Shown here: in pieces, positions 32,922 to 41,481 of the stretch
How the letters are laid out: each line of letters starts with the position of its first letter
Numbering within the stretch: the stretch's first letter is position 1
DNA from: Citrobacter amalonaticus
GTDB lineage: Bacteria > Pseudomonadota > Gammaproteobacteria > Enterobacterales > Enterobacteriaceae
DNA: 64,000 nt
Direction of reading: 5' to 3'
Assembly: GCF_001559075.2 (NCBI RefSeq)
Contig: NZ_CP014015.2
Coordinates: 4,464,001-4,528,000, forward strand
Notes under the pieces: generated by a model
Told to the model about the DNA's origin: nothing
Seen by the model: the letters and a program-made list of their open reading frames with translations, nothing else
Databases searched by the model: none
Position numbers and translations under genes: made by a program

Positions 32922-35900
32922 ATGCAAACAATTGACGGTAATGGTGCAGTCGCTTCGGTGGCGTTTCGTACCAGTGAAGTTATCGCCATCTACCCCATTA
33001 CGCCCAGTTCAACGATGGCTGAACAGGCTGACGCCTGGGCAGGCAACGGGCTTAAAAACATCTGGGGAGATACGCCGCGCGTCGTCGAAATGCAGTCGGA
33101 AGGCGGTGCGATCGCGACCGTTCACGGTGCGCTGCAAACCGGCGCGCTTGCCACCTCCTTTACCTCTTCACAGGGGTTACTGCTGATGATCCCCACGCTG
33201 TACAAACTGGCGGGGCAATTAACCCCCTTTGTACTGCATGTCGCCGCCCGTACCGTGGCAACCCACGCGTTGTCCATTTTTGGCGATCATTCTGACGTCA
33301 TGGCGGTCCGCCAGACCGGTTGCGCCATGCTGTGCGCCGCGAGCGTACAGGAAGCGCAGGATTTCGCACTGATCTCGCAAATCGCGACCCTGAAAAGCCG
33401 GGTTCCCTTTATTCACTTCTTTGATGGTTTCCGCACCTCGCATGAAATCAACAAAATCATCCCGCTGGCAGATGACACGATTCGCGGCCTGATGCCGCAG
33501 GCTGAAATTGACGCGCACCGCGCCCGGGCGCTCAACCCGGAGCACCCGGTGATCCGCGGCACTTCTGCGAATCCGGACACTTACTTCCAGTCCCGCGAGG
33601 CGACCAACCCGTGGTATGACGCGGTATACGATCATGTCGAGCAGGCGATGAATGATTTCGCTGCCGCAACCGGCCGTCACTATCAGCCGTTCGAATATTA
33701 CGGTCATCCGCAGGCCGAACGGGTCATCATTCTGATGGGCTCTGCTATCGGCACCAGCGAAGAGGTGGTTGACGAACTGCTGACGCGCGGCGAGAAAGTC
33801 GGAGTGCTGAAAGTCCGCCTGTTCCGCCCCTTCTCGGCTAAACATCTGCTGCAGGCCTTGCCTGACTCTATCCGTGCGGTTGCCGTGCTCGATCGCACCA
33901 AAGAACCGGGTGCCCAGGCCGAACCGCTCTATCTCGACGTGATGACCGCGCTGGCGGAAGCTTTCAACAGCGGTGAACGTGAAACGTTGCCGCGCGTGAT
34001 TGGCGGCCGCTATGGCCTCTCGTCAAAAGAGTTTGGCCCGGACTGCGTGCTCGCGGTCTTTAATGAACTCCGCCAGGCGAAACCGAAACCGCGCTTCACC
34101 GTCGGCATCTACGATGATGTCACCAACCTGTCGCTGCCGCTGCCTGATAACACCTTGCCGGCGACGGCGAAGCTGGAAGCGCTGTTTTACGGTCTCGGCA
34201 GTGACGGTAGCGTTTCGGCGACCAAGAACAACATCAAGATCATTGGTAATTCGACGCCGTGGTATGCCCAGGGCTACTTCGTGTATGACTCCAAGAAGGC
34301 AGGCGGTCTGACGGTGTCTCACCTGCGCGTGAGTGAACAGCCGATCCGCTCTGCTTACCTGATCTCACAGGCCGATTTTGTCGGCTGTCACCAGCTGCAG
34401 TTTATCGATAAGTACCAGATGGCTGAGCGACTGAAGCCTGGCGGTATTTTCCTGCTGAATACGCCGTATCCCGCGGATGAGGTCTGGTCGCGCTTGCCGC
34501 AGGAAGTACAGGCGGTACTGAACCAGAAGAAAGCGCGTTTTTACGTCATCAATGCGGCGAAAATCGCCCGTGAATGTGGACTGGCGGCGCGTATTAACAC
34601 CGTCATGCAGATGGCGTTTTTTCATCTGACACAAATTCTGCCGGGCGATAGCGCGCTGGCTGAACTTCAGGGAGCAATCGCCAAAAGCTACAGCAGCAAA
34701 GGTCAGGACCTGGTGGAACGCAACTGGCAGGCACTGGCGCTGGCGCGCGAATCTGTTGCTGAAGTGCCGCTGCAGGCGGTTGATCCGCACAGCGCCAACC
34801 GTCCTCCGGTGGTGTCTGACGCCGCGCCTGACTTTGTGAAGACCGTGACCGCGGCGATGCTCGCGGGGCTCGGCGATGCCCTTCCTGTCTCTGCGCTGCC
34901 GCCCGACGGCACCTGGCCTATGGGTACTACGCGCTGGGAAAAACGCAACATCGCCGAAGAGATCCCCATCTGGAAAGAGGAACTTTGCACCCAGTGTAAC
35001 CACTGCGTTGCGGCCTGCCCGCACTCGGCTATTCGTGCCAAAGTGGTTTCGCCTGAAGCAATGGAGAACGCTCCCGCCAGCCTGCATTCGCTGGATGTGA
35101 AATCACGCGATATGCGCGGACAGAAATACGTTCTGCAGGTCGCGCCGGAAGACTGCACCGGCTGTAATCTGTGCGTGGAAGTGTGCCCGGCGAAAGACCG
35201 TCAGAATCCGGAGATCAAGGCCATCAATATGATGTCGCGCCTTGAACACGTCGAAGAAGAGAAAGTGAATTATGACTTCTTCCTCGATCTGCCGGAAATT
35301 GACCGCAGTAAACTCGAGCGCATCGATATTCGTACCTCTCAGTTGATTACGCCGCTGTTTGAGTATTCCGGTGCCTGTTCCGGCTGTGGCGAAACGCCGT
35401 ATATCAAGTTACTGACCCAACTCTATGGCGACAGAATGCTGATTGCCAACGCCACGGGGTGTTCGTCAATTTACGGTGGTAACCTGCCTTCCACACCGTA
35501 CACGACCGATGCCAATGGGCGCGGCCCCGCGTGGGCAAACTCGCTGTTTGAGGATAACGCAGAGTTCGGTCTGGGCTTTCGTCTGACGGTCGATCAGCAT
35601 CGCGTACGCGTGCTGCGTCTGCTCGAACAGTTTGCCGACCAGATCCCGGCTGAACTGAACGAGGCATTACATACAGACGCGACCCCTGACGTGCGTCGTG
35701 AGCAGGTTGCCGCGCTGCGTCAGCATCTGAAGGATGTCGATGGCGCACGTGAACTGCTCACCGACGCCGACGCGCTGGTTGAAAAATCCATCTGGCTGAT
35801 TGGCGGCGATGGCTGGGCCTACGATATTGGCTTCGGCGGGCTGGATCATGTGATGAGCCTGACTGAAAACGTCAATATTCTGGTGCTGGATACGCAGTGC

Positions 35901-36446
35901 TACTCCAACACCGGCGGTCAGGCCTCAAAAGCCACGCCGCTTGGCGCGGTGACGAAATTTGGTGAGCACGGCAAGCGGAAGGCGCGTAAAGATCTGGGCG
36001 TCAGCATGATGATGTACGGTCATGTCTATGTCGCCCAGATTTCGCTCGGGGCGCAACTCAACCAGACCGTGAAGGCGATTCAGGAAGCGGAAGCGTACCC
36101 TGGTCCGTCGCTGATCATCGCCTACAGCCCGTGTGAAGAACACGGCTATGACCTCGCGCTGAGTCACGATCAGATGCGTCAGTTGACGGCGACCGGCTTC
36201 TGGCCACTCTACCGTTTTGACCCACGTCGTGCGGATGAAGGCAAATTGCCGTTGGCGCTGGATTCTCGCCCGCCGTCAGATGCGCTGGCAGAGACATTGC
36301 TCAACGAGCAACGTTTCCGTCGCCTGAATGCACAGCAACCGGAAGTGGCCGAGCAGTTATGGAAGGACGCCGCGGCCGATCTGCAAAAACGCTATGACTT
36401 CCTGGCGCAACTCGCCGGTAAAGCAGAGAAAACCAGTACCGACTGA
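32922..36446 (+). CDS. ydbK: Pyruvate:flavodoxin/ferredoxin oxidoreductase YdbK
   Basis: Large cytosolic thiamine-diphosphate iron-sulfur enzyme (PFOR/NifJ type) that converts pyruvate and CoA to acetyl-CoA and CO2 and reduces flavodoxin or ferredoxin. 1174 residues, single-chain form. N-terminal core with YPITPSSTMAE, gamma domain, two ferredoxin clusters CTQCNHCVAAC (about 689) and CTGCNLCVEVC (about 745), an additional cluster motif GACSGCGETPY, and the ThDP/Mg site GGDGWAYDIGFGGLDH with QCYSNTGGQ. Start after AAGGGTGTCAT. Single gene followed by the MicC locus. Confidence 0.96.
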   Translation: MQTIDGNGAVASVAFRTSEVIAIYPITPSSTMAEQADAWAGNGLKNIWGDTPRVVEMQSEGGAIATVHGALQTGALATSFTSSQGLLLMIPTLYKLAGQLTPFVLHVAARTVATHALSIFGDHSDVMAVRQTGCAMLCAASVQEAQDFALISQIATLKSRVPFIHFFDGFRTSHEINKIIPLADDTIRGLMPQAEIDAHRARALNPEHPVIRGTSANPDTYFQSREATNPWYDAVYDHVEQAMNDFAAATGRHYQPFEYYGHPQAERVIILMGSAIGTSEEVVDELLTRGEKVGVLKVRLFRPFSAKHLLQALPDSIRAVAVLDRTKEPGAQAEPLYLDVMTALAEAFNSGERETLPRVIGGRYGLSSKEFGPDCVLAVFNELRQAKPKPRFTVGIYDDVTNLSLPLPDNTLPATAKLEALFYGLGSDGSVSATKNNIKIIGNSTPWYAQGYFVYDSKKAGGLTVSHLRVSEQPIRSAYLISQADFVGCHQLQFIDKYQMAERLKPGGIFLLNTPYPADEVWSRLPQEVQAVLNQKKARFYVINAAKIARECGLAARINTVMQMAFFHLTQILPGDSALAELQGAIAKSYSSKGQDLVERNWQALALARESVAEVPLQAVDPHSANRPPVVSDAAPDFVKTVTAAMLAGLGDALPVSALPPDGTWPMGTTRWEKRNIAEEIPIWKEELCTQCNHCVAACPHSAIRAKVVSPEAMENAPASLHSLDVKSRDMRGQKYVLQVAPEDCTGCNLCVEVCPAKDRQNPEIKAINMMSRLEHVEEEKVNYDFFLDLPEIDRSKLERIDIRTSQLITPLFEYSGACSGCGETPYIKLLTQLYGDRMLIANATGCSSIYGGNLPSTPYTTDANGRGPAWANSLFEDNAEFGLGFRLTVDQHRVRVLRLLEQFADQIPAELNEALHTDATPDVRREQVAALRQHLKDVDGARELLTDADALVEKSIWLIGGDGWAYDIGFGGLDHVMSLTENVNILVLDTQCYSNTGGQASKATPLGAVTKFGEHGKRKARKDLGVSMMMYGHVYVAQISLGAQLNQTVKAIQEAEAYPGPSLIIAYSPCEEHGYDLALSHDQMRQLTATGFWPLYRFDPRRADEGKLPLALDSRPPSDALAETLLNEQRFRRLNAQQPEVAEQLWKDAAADLQKRYDFLAQLAGKAEKTSTD

Positions 36447-36476
36447 TCGATTGATAAATGTCGTTATCTGGATACC

Positions 36477-36586
36477 AAAAAAAAGCCCGAACAGCTGTTC
36501 GGGCTTGTCAAATTCGTTGTCGGTAAATCAGTACGCGTCGCATTGGACCAACAAAAAAGCAGTATGTGACAATAAAGGCATATAAC
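36477..36586 (-). ncRNA. micC: Small RNA MicC
   Basis: Hfq-dependent small RNA between ydbK and ompN, the same place as in E. coli and Salmonella. The predicted 5' end GTTATATGCCTTTATTGTCA is the conserved region that pairs with the ompC (and, in Salmonella, ompD) message to block translation. The 3' end is a strong terminator, GCCCGAACAG/CTGTTCGGGC (36485-36504), plus eight T. Length 110 nt against 109 in E. coli. The middle section is diverged, as expected. A -10-like TATTCT lies at the right distance upstream. Transcribed opposite to ydbK and ompN. Confidence 0.93.
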
Positions 36587-36812
36587 GAACGAAGAATATC
36601 GCACTGGATTTATTTTGTATAATTTTTATTTTGTATGCTTTATAGAATTATATTCATGCCAATTATTATCATTTCTATGGAATTAATTCATTAAGGTTTT
36701 ACTTAAGACGTAACAATTGATACTTATCTCTTTACGGAACTTCTCCTTTAGCATGTTTTTACTCCCCAAGAGAGGGAGTTACAGGCAAATAAAAAACTAA
36801 AGGATTATTTCG

Positions 36813-37937
36813 ATGAAAAGAAAAGTACTGGCCCTTGTTATCCCTGCTCTGTTAGCGGCAGGCGCAGCACACGCCGCTGAAGTTTATAATAAAGACGGCA
36901 ACAAATTAGATCTCTATGGCAAAGTTGATGGTCTGCATTATTTCTCTGATGATGCTAACAGTGATGGCGATCAAACTTATGTCCGTATGGGTTTTAAAGG
37001 TGAAACACAAATTAATGACCAACTGACCGGTTACGGCCAGTGGGAATATCAGGTTAACGCCAACACCACCGAAAGCGATCATGGCAACAGCTTCACTCGT
37101 CTTGCTTTTGCAGGTCTGAAATGGGGTGAATACGGTTCATTCGACTATGGTCGTAACTACGGCGTCATGTATGACGTGGAAGGCTGGACCGATATGCTGC
37201 CTGAATTCGGTGGTGACTCCTATACCCGCTCAGACAACTTTATGACTGGCCGTACCAACGGTGTCGCGACTTATCGCAATACGGATTTATTCGGTCTGGT
37301 TAATGGCCTGAACGTCGCCCTTCAGTATCAAGGGGCTAACGAAGATCAAATCACCAATGAACAGGAAGGTACCGGCAACGGCGGCGATCGTACTGTCCAG
37401 AACTCTAATGGCGACGGTTTTGGTCTCTCTTCGACCTATGACTTCGGGATGGGAATGAGTTTCGGCGCTGCCTACACCACCTCCGATCGTACCAACGAGC
37501 AAGTCAATGCCGGTGGCCGCGTTGCGGGTGGCGATAAGGCAGATGCCTGGACGGCGGGCCTGAAATATGACGCCAACAGCATTTATCTGGCTGCCATGTA
37601 CTCTGAAACCCGTAACATGACCCCGTACGGTGATGACGGCGTAGCAAACAAAACCCAGAACGTTGAAGTGACGGCGCAATACCAGTTCGACTTCGGTCTG
37701 CGTCCGGCGGTGTCCTTCCTGATGTCAAAAGGTAAAGATCTGACCGGCCAGGGCAATGATGACAGTAAAGATCTGGTGAAATACGCGGATATTGGCGCGA
37801 CTTACTACTTCAACAAAAACATGTCCACCTACGTTGATTATAAAATCAACCTGCTGGACAACGACGACAGCTTCTATTCTCGTAACAATATTAATACCGA
37901 TGATGTCGTCGCACTCGGTATGGTCTATCAGTTCTAA
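36813..37937 (+). CDS. ompN: Outer membrane porin OmpN (OmpC/OmpF family, OmpS2-like)
   Basis: Trimeric general-diffusion porin, usually expressed at low level. 374 residues. Signal peptide MKRKVLALVIPALLAAGAAHA, mature start AEVYNKDGNKLDLYGKVDGL, 16-strand barrel, constriction-loop L3 motif DMLPEFGGDSYT, and C-terminal DDVVALGMVYQF with the terminal Phe needed for BAM. Matches E. coli OmpN best; Salmonella calls its relative ompS2. Transcribed divergently from micC. Confidence 0.94.
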   Translation: MKRKVLALVIPALLAAGAAHAAEVYNKDGNKLDLYGKVDGLHYFSDDANSDGDQTYVRMGFKGETQINDQLTGYGQWEYQVNANTTESDHGNSFTRLAFAGLKWGEYGSFDYGRNYGVMYDVEGWTDMLPEFGGDSYTRSDNFMTGRTNGVATYRNTDLFGLVNGLNVALQYQGANEDQITNEQEGTGNGGDRTVQNSNGDGFGLSSTYDFGMGMSFGAAYTTSDRTNEQVNAGGRVAGGDKADAWTAGLKYDANSIYLAAMYSETRNMTPYGDDGVANKTQNVEVTAQYQFDFGLRPAVSFLMSKGKDLTGQGNDDSKDLVKYADIGATYYFNKNMSTYVDYKINLLDNDDSFYSRNNINTDDVVALGMVYQF

Positions 37938-37945
37938 GCCCCTTC

Positions 37946-37972
37946 TGCCCGCTGGCAACGGCGGGCATTTTT
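37946..37972 (+). terminator. Terminator after ompN
   Basis: TGCCCGC, loop, GCGGGCA and TTTTT, nine bases after the stop codon. Confidence 0.85.
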
Positions 37973-38094
37973 CATTTTCCTCGCCGTCATAACCCATTCG
38001 TTTTGCCTATAACAAAATGCGATATCACGAAGACTAAAATCCCCGTTGGTTAAATGATATATTCAGGGTATGACCTGCCGTTGAGGATGCCGCC

Positions 38095-38307
38095 ATGAAC
38101 CATCAGCCTGTAAAATCATCACGAATTGCATCCGTCGGCTATGACGAGAAATCCTCTACGCTGGAAATCCGTTTCTACCAGACGGGTGTTCTGCAATATC
38201 GCGGCGTTCCTGCGCATATATACCGGAATTTTCTTTCCGTGGTCTCAAAAGGCCGATTTTATGACGGGGTAATTAAGGGAAAGTACCCGGAAATCAAAAG
38301 CAAATAA
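38095..38307 (+). CDS. KTSC-domain small protein
   Basis: 70-residue cytosolic protein with a KTSC domain: SSRIASVGYDEKSSTLEIRFYQTGVLQYRGVPAHIYRNFLSVVSKGRFYDGVIKGKYPE shows the conserved GYD, FxxGxxYxYxxVP and SxGxFxxxxIK spacing. Members occur alone or fused to lysyl-tRNA-synthetase-like proteins; no function is established. The start ATG follows GAGGATGCCGCC. Next to uspF but with its own upstream gap. Confidence 0.85.
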   Translation: MNHQPVKSSRIASVGYDEKSSTLEIRFYQTGVLQYRGVPAHIYRNFLSVVSKGRFYDGVIKGKYPEIKSK

Positions 38308-38388
38308 TGTTGAATTGTGATCTTTGTCATTGTACTGAATCGGTGATAAGACGTTACACTTTATATGGATACTCAAACAGGAGGTTTA

Positions 38389-38823
38389 ATGAACAGAACA
38401 ATTCTTGTACCCATCGATATTTCAGACTCAGAATTAACTCAACGTGTGATTAATCATGTCGAGGCCGAGGCGAAAATTGACGATGCACAGGTTCATTTCC
38501 TGACCGTCATCCCGTCTCTGCCTTACTATTCTGCACTGGGCCTGGCCTACTCTGCGGAGTTGCCTGCCATGGATGATCTGAAAGCCGAAGCGAAATCTCA
38601 ACTGGAAGAGATTATCAAGAAGTTCACTATCCCGTCGGACAGAGTACAGATCCATGTCGTTGAAGGCTCGCCAAAAGACAAAATTCTGGAAATGGCGAAA
38701 AAATTAGCGGTGGATATGGTGATTATTGCTTCACACCGCCCGGACATTACCACGTATTTGCTGGGGTCAAACGCCGCAGCCGTGGTACGCCACGCCGAGT
38801 GTTCCGTACTGGTCGTACGCTGA
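38389..38823 (+). CDS. uspF: Universal stress protein UspF
   Basis: 144-residue cytosolic universal stress protein; in E. coli UspF promotes fimbria-mediated adhesion and binds nucleotide. The ATP-binding signature is seen: MNRTILVPIDISDSE at the start and IIASHRPDITTYLLGSNAAAVVRHAECSVLVVR at the end (G-x2-G-x9-G-S/T type). The start at 38389 is fixed by AGGAGGTTTA upstream and by the E. coli length. Confidence 0.95.
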   Translation: MNRTILVPIDISDSELTQRVINHVEAEAKIDDAQVHFLTVIPSLPYYSALGLAYSAELPAMDDLKAEAKSQLEEIIKKFTIPSDRVQIHVVEGSPKDKILEMAKKLAVDMVIIASHRPDITTYLLGSNAAAVVRHAECSVLVVR

Positions 38824-38830
38824 CATTTTC

Positions 38831-38856
38831 AGCCCGCAGATCGCTGCGGGCTTTTT
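38831..38856 (+). terminator. Terminator after uspF
   Basis: AGCCCGCAG, ATCG loop, CTGCGGGCT and a T run, seven bases after the uspF stop; the convergent MFS gene ends nearby. Confidence 0.9.
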
Positions 38857-38874
38857 GCATCACTCTTCAGAGGC

Positions 38875-40083
38875 TTATTTACGCGTGTTTTTCACATTCC
38901 ACGCGTTGACGTTGCAAAGCAGCGCAATGCCAACCGGTATCAGTGAACCCCAGAGCACCGCATTCCAGCCGTAGTGATTCAGTAATGCTCCCGACGAGAA
39001 TGAACCTACGATCATTACCCCAAATACGACAAAATCGTTCAGAGACTGTACCTGTGTTTTTTCCTCGGGCCGGTGGTAGTCAATGATTTTCGCCGATGCG
39101 CCAGTAAACCCAAAGTTCCAGCCCAGCCCCAGCAAAATCAGCGACAGCCAGTAATGGAAGATGTCGGTTCCGCTAAGACCGACCAGCACAGAGCCTGCGG
39201 TGATCAATAATCCGACCGATGCTATTCGCATGGCGCCAAAGCGCTGAATCAATCTGCCGGTGAAAAAGCCGGGGCCATACATTGCAATAACATGCCACTG
39301 GACACCGAGATTCGACGCCTGCTGTGAGATCCCGTGCATGTGCATGGATAGTGGAGCTGCGGTCATCAGAAAGTTCATGATCATGTACGTCACCGCGCCG
39401 CTGAATACCGTTCGGATAAACCCAGGCTGACGCACGATCTCGCGCAAAGGGCGCCCCCCTGATGTTGTCGCGACAGTCGATTCCGCTGGGGTCACACCGC
39501 TGAGTATCAGCGCCGATATCACGGCGACGAATGCCTGCGCAAGGAACGTCACCGCGAAGGTGTGAGGCGGCCAGAGGTTCATCGTACCGGAAACCAACGT
39601 TGGACCAATCACTCCGGCAATGACACCGCCTCCCATCACCAGTGACAACGCCCGCGCCCGGCGTTCGGCCGTGACGCCATCGGTTGCCGCAAAACGGAAA
39701 CTCAGCGCGACCGCCGCGTATGCGCCGCCCATGAATGCCGCCGCGCAAAACAGCAAAAATGAACCAATAACCACGGCCAGAGCTGCGCTCAAGCCGGTAA
39801 TAACCCCCGCCCCCGTGCCGACCATGAATGCGGCTTTACGACCGCGTTTTCGCGCCAGCGCGCCTAATGGCAAGATACAGGCCGCCATTCCCAGTACAAA
39901 CATAGTGATGGGCAGTGTGGCCAGCGTGCTACTGGGCGCGATAGCATCCCCGACAATGGCCCCTGTGGCGTAGAAAACCACAGAGTTAGCGCCAGCGAGC
40001 GCCTGCGCGGCAGACAGGCGAAGAATATTATTATTTTGTGCGGCGACAGGCAGGGTATGTTCGGCAGCCATCTGATTAATCAT
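38875..40083 (-). CDS. MFS transporter, 12-helix, substrate unknown
   Basis: Inner-membrane major facilitator of 402 residues. Helices are evident throughout. The loop 2-3 motif is LGALARKRGRKAAFMVG, with the TM4-5 region ALSLVMGGGVIAGVIGPTL. The second half carries FTGRLIQRFGAMRIASVG. It looks like a small drug- or metabolite-exporter type rather than a sugar transporter; the closest named protein could not be fixed. The start is either the first ATG or one four codons later; both have weak ribosome sites. It lies between uspF and the ttcA integration scar. Confidence 0.78.
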   Translation of the reverse strand: MINQMAAEHTLPVAAQNNNILRLSAAQALAGANSVVFYATGAIVGDAIAPSSTLATLPITMFVLGMAACILPLGALARKRGRKAAFMVGTGAGVITGLSAALAVVIGSFLLFCAAAFMGGAYAAVALSFRFAATDGVTAERRARALSLVMGGGVIAGVIGPTLVSGTMNLWPPHTFAVTFLAQAFVAVISALILSGVTPAESTVATTSGGRPLREIVRQPGFIRTVFSGAVTYMIMNFLMTAAPLSMHMHGISQQASNLGVQWHVIAMYGPGFFTGRLIQRFGAMRIASVGLLITAGSVLVGLSGTDIFHYWLSLILLGLGWNFGFTGASAKIIDYHRPEEKTQVQSLNDFVVFGVMIVGSFSSGALLNHYGWNAVLWGSLIPVGIALLCNVNAWNVKNTRK

Positions 40084-40266
40084 CCCGATTCATGGTAAGC
40101 ACAATGCGTATCCAGTTTATTCGGGATAATTGACGATAAAACCAATCATTATGCCCGGCATGACTCGCAATATACCCTACGATGCCATGACCCGGAATAC
40201 GCGCAGGCTTCTGATCATCATCCTTAATGATGAGTAATGCAGACCGGATGCGTTACCTGATGCTCA

Positions 40267-40491
40267 GTGTGCATCCCTACGATTTGTCGCTCAGCGGTAA
40301 AACGTGCTGGCATTCGTCGCCGCAATCCGTACCATACACGGCACACTTTCGCATGCGGTTTTTGGCCCGCAGGCGCAAACCCGTCTTATATAGCTAATCA
40401 GATGGGGCACAAATATGCGCAGATAGTGTATGAAATCGATGCAGGCGAATTAAAACGCCTTTGCCTCACTGGTGCCCCATTTGAGCGTTGA
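40267..40491 (+). pseudogene. Remnant of a lambda-type (IntR-like) phage integrase
   Basis: The frame contains the C-terminal core of a tyrosine recombinase: RRRNPYHTRHTFA (the His-x-x-Arg box), AGANPSYIANQMGHK (the Gly-His box), then VYEIDAGE, where the nucleophilic Tyr expected at about the Asp is missing. The first two thirds of the gene are absent. It reads toward ttcA and ends 11 bp before it, the geometry of an integrase beside its attachment site. No function is expected; it marks a decayed prophage. Confidence 0.85.
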
Positions 40492-40502
40492 GTAAAGATT
40501 AC

Positions 40503-41438
40503 ATGTCGCAAAATCAAGAAATGAATAAGAAAGAGCAGTACAACCTGAACAAATTGCAAAAACGTCTGCGTCGTAACGTGGGCGAAGCGATTGCCGATTT
40601 TAATATGATTGAAGATGGCGACCGCATCATGGTCTGCCTGTCCGGCGGCAAAGACAGCTACACGATGCTGGAAATTTTGCGCAATCTGCAACAAAGCGCC
40701 CCGATTAGCTTTTCGCTGGTTGCCGTTAACCTGGACCAGAAACAGCCCGGGTTCCCTGAGCACATTCTGCCTGAGTATCTTGAGCAACTGGGCGTTGAGT
40801 ACAAAATTGTCGAAGAGAACACCTATGGGATCGTGAAAGATAAGATCCCGGAAGGCAAAACCACCTGCTCTCTCTGCTCACGCCTGCGTCGCGGTATTCT
40901 CTATCGCACGGCGACGGAGCTGGGCGCCACTAAAATTGCGCTGGGTCACCATCGCGACGACATTCTGCAAACCCTGTTCCTGAATATGTTCTACGGCGGA
41001 AAGATGAAAGGTATGCCGCCGAAGCTGATGAGCGATGATGGTAAACATATCGTGATCCGCCCGCTGGCCTATTGCCGCGAAAAGGACATCGAACGCTTTG
41101 CCGAAGCCAAAGGTTTCCCGATCATCCCTTGCAACCTGTGCGGTTCGCAACCGAACCTGCAACGTCAGGTGATTGCCGATATGCTGCGTGACTGGGATAA
41201 GCGTTATCCTGGCCGTATCGAGACGATGTTCAGCGCCATGCAGAACGTGGTGCCTTCACACCTGAGCGACATTAACCTGTTCGACTTCAAAGGTATTAAG
41301 CACGGTTCTGACATTGTTGACGGCGGCGATCTGGCGTTTGATCGTGAAGAGATCCCGCTCCAGCCTGCAGGCTGGCAACCGGAAGAAGACGACAATCAGC
41401 TTGATGAACTTCGCCTGAACGTTGTCGAAGTGAAGTAA
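40503..41438 (+). CDS. ttcA: tRNA 2-thiocytidine biosynthesis protein TtcA
   Basis: Cytosolic ATP- and iron-sulfur-dependent enzyme that thiolates cytidine 32 of certain tRNAs. 311 residues as in E. coli. PP-loop motif SGGKDS (47-52), CSLC pair (Cys122, Cys125) and a third cysteine pair in PCNLCGSQPN near 210. The start at 40503 gives the E. coli length. Codons 9-17 coincide with the Rac-type attachment core, and the extreme N-terminus (MSQNQEMN) differs from E. coli, which fits reshaping by phage integration and loss. Confidence 0.96.
   Translation: MSQNQEMNKKEQYNLNKLQKRLRRNVGEAIADFNMIEDGDRIMVCLSGGKDSYTMLEILRNLQQSAPISFSLVAVNLDQKQPGFPEHILPEYLEQLGVEYKIVEENTYGIVKDKIPEGKTTCSLCSRLRRGILYRTATELGATKIALGHHRDDILQTLFLNMFYGGKMKGMPPKLMSDDGKHIVIRPLAYCREKDIERFAEAKGFPIIPCNLCGSQPNLQRQVIADMLRDWDKRYPGRIETMFSAMQNVVPSHLSDINLFDFKGIKHGSDIVDGGDLAFDREEIPLQPAGWQPEEDDNQLDELRLNVVEVK
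40527..40552 (+). other. Rac-type attachment core within ttcA
   Basis: These 26 bases match the complement of the Rac prophage core as I recall it (AAGAAAGAACAATACAACCTG onward) with two mismatches, at 40535 and 40538. They lie 36 bp past the end of the integrase remnant. E. coli K-12 carries Rac with intR at exactly this place. Confidence 0.7.
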
Positions 41439-41445
41439 TAGCAAT

Positions 41446-41472
41446 GGGCCGGATAGTTTTCATCTCCGGCCC
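41446..41472. terminator. Hairpin between convergent ttcA and dbpA
   Basis: GGGCCGGA and TCCGGCCC (8-base arms, 11-base loop) between the two stops. No T run on either strand, so it is a weak or processed 3' end. Confidence 0.45.
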
Positions 41473-41481
41473 AACACGGGT

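Noticed and set aside
32761..33186. Plus-strand frame overlapping the ydbK start
   Set aside because: Out of frame with ydbK and runs through the leader hairpin; ydbK itself is unmistakable.
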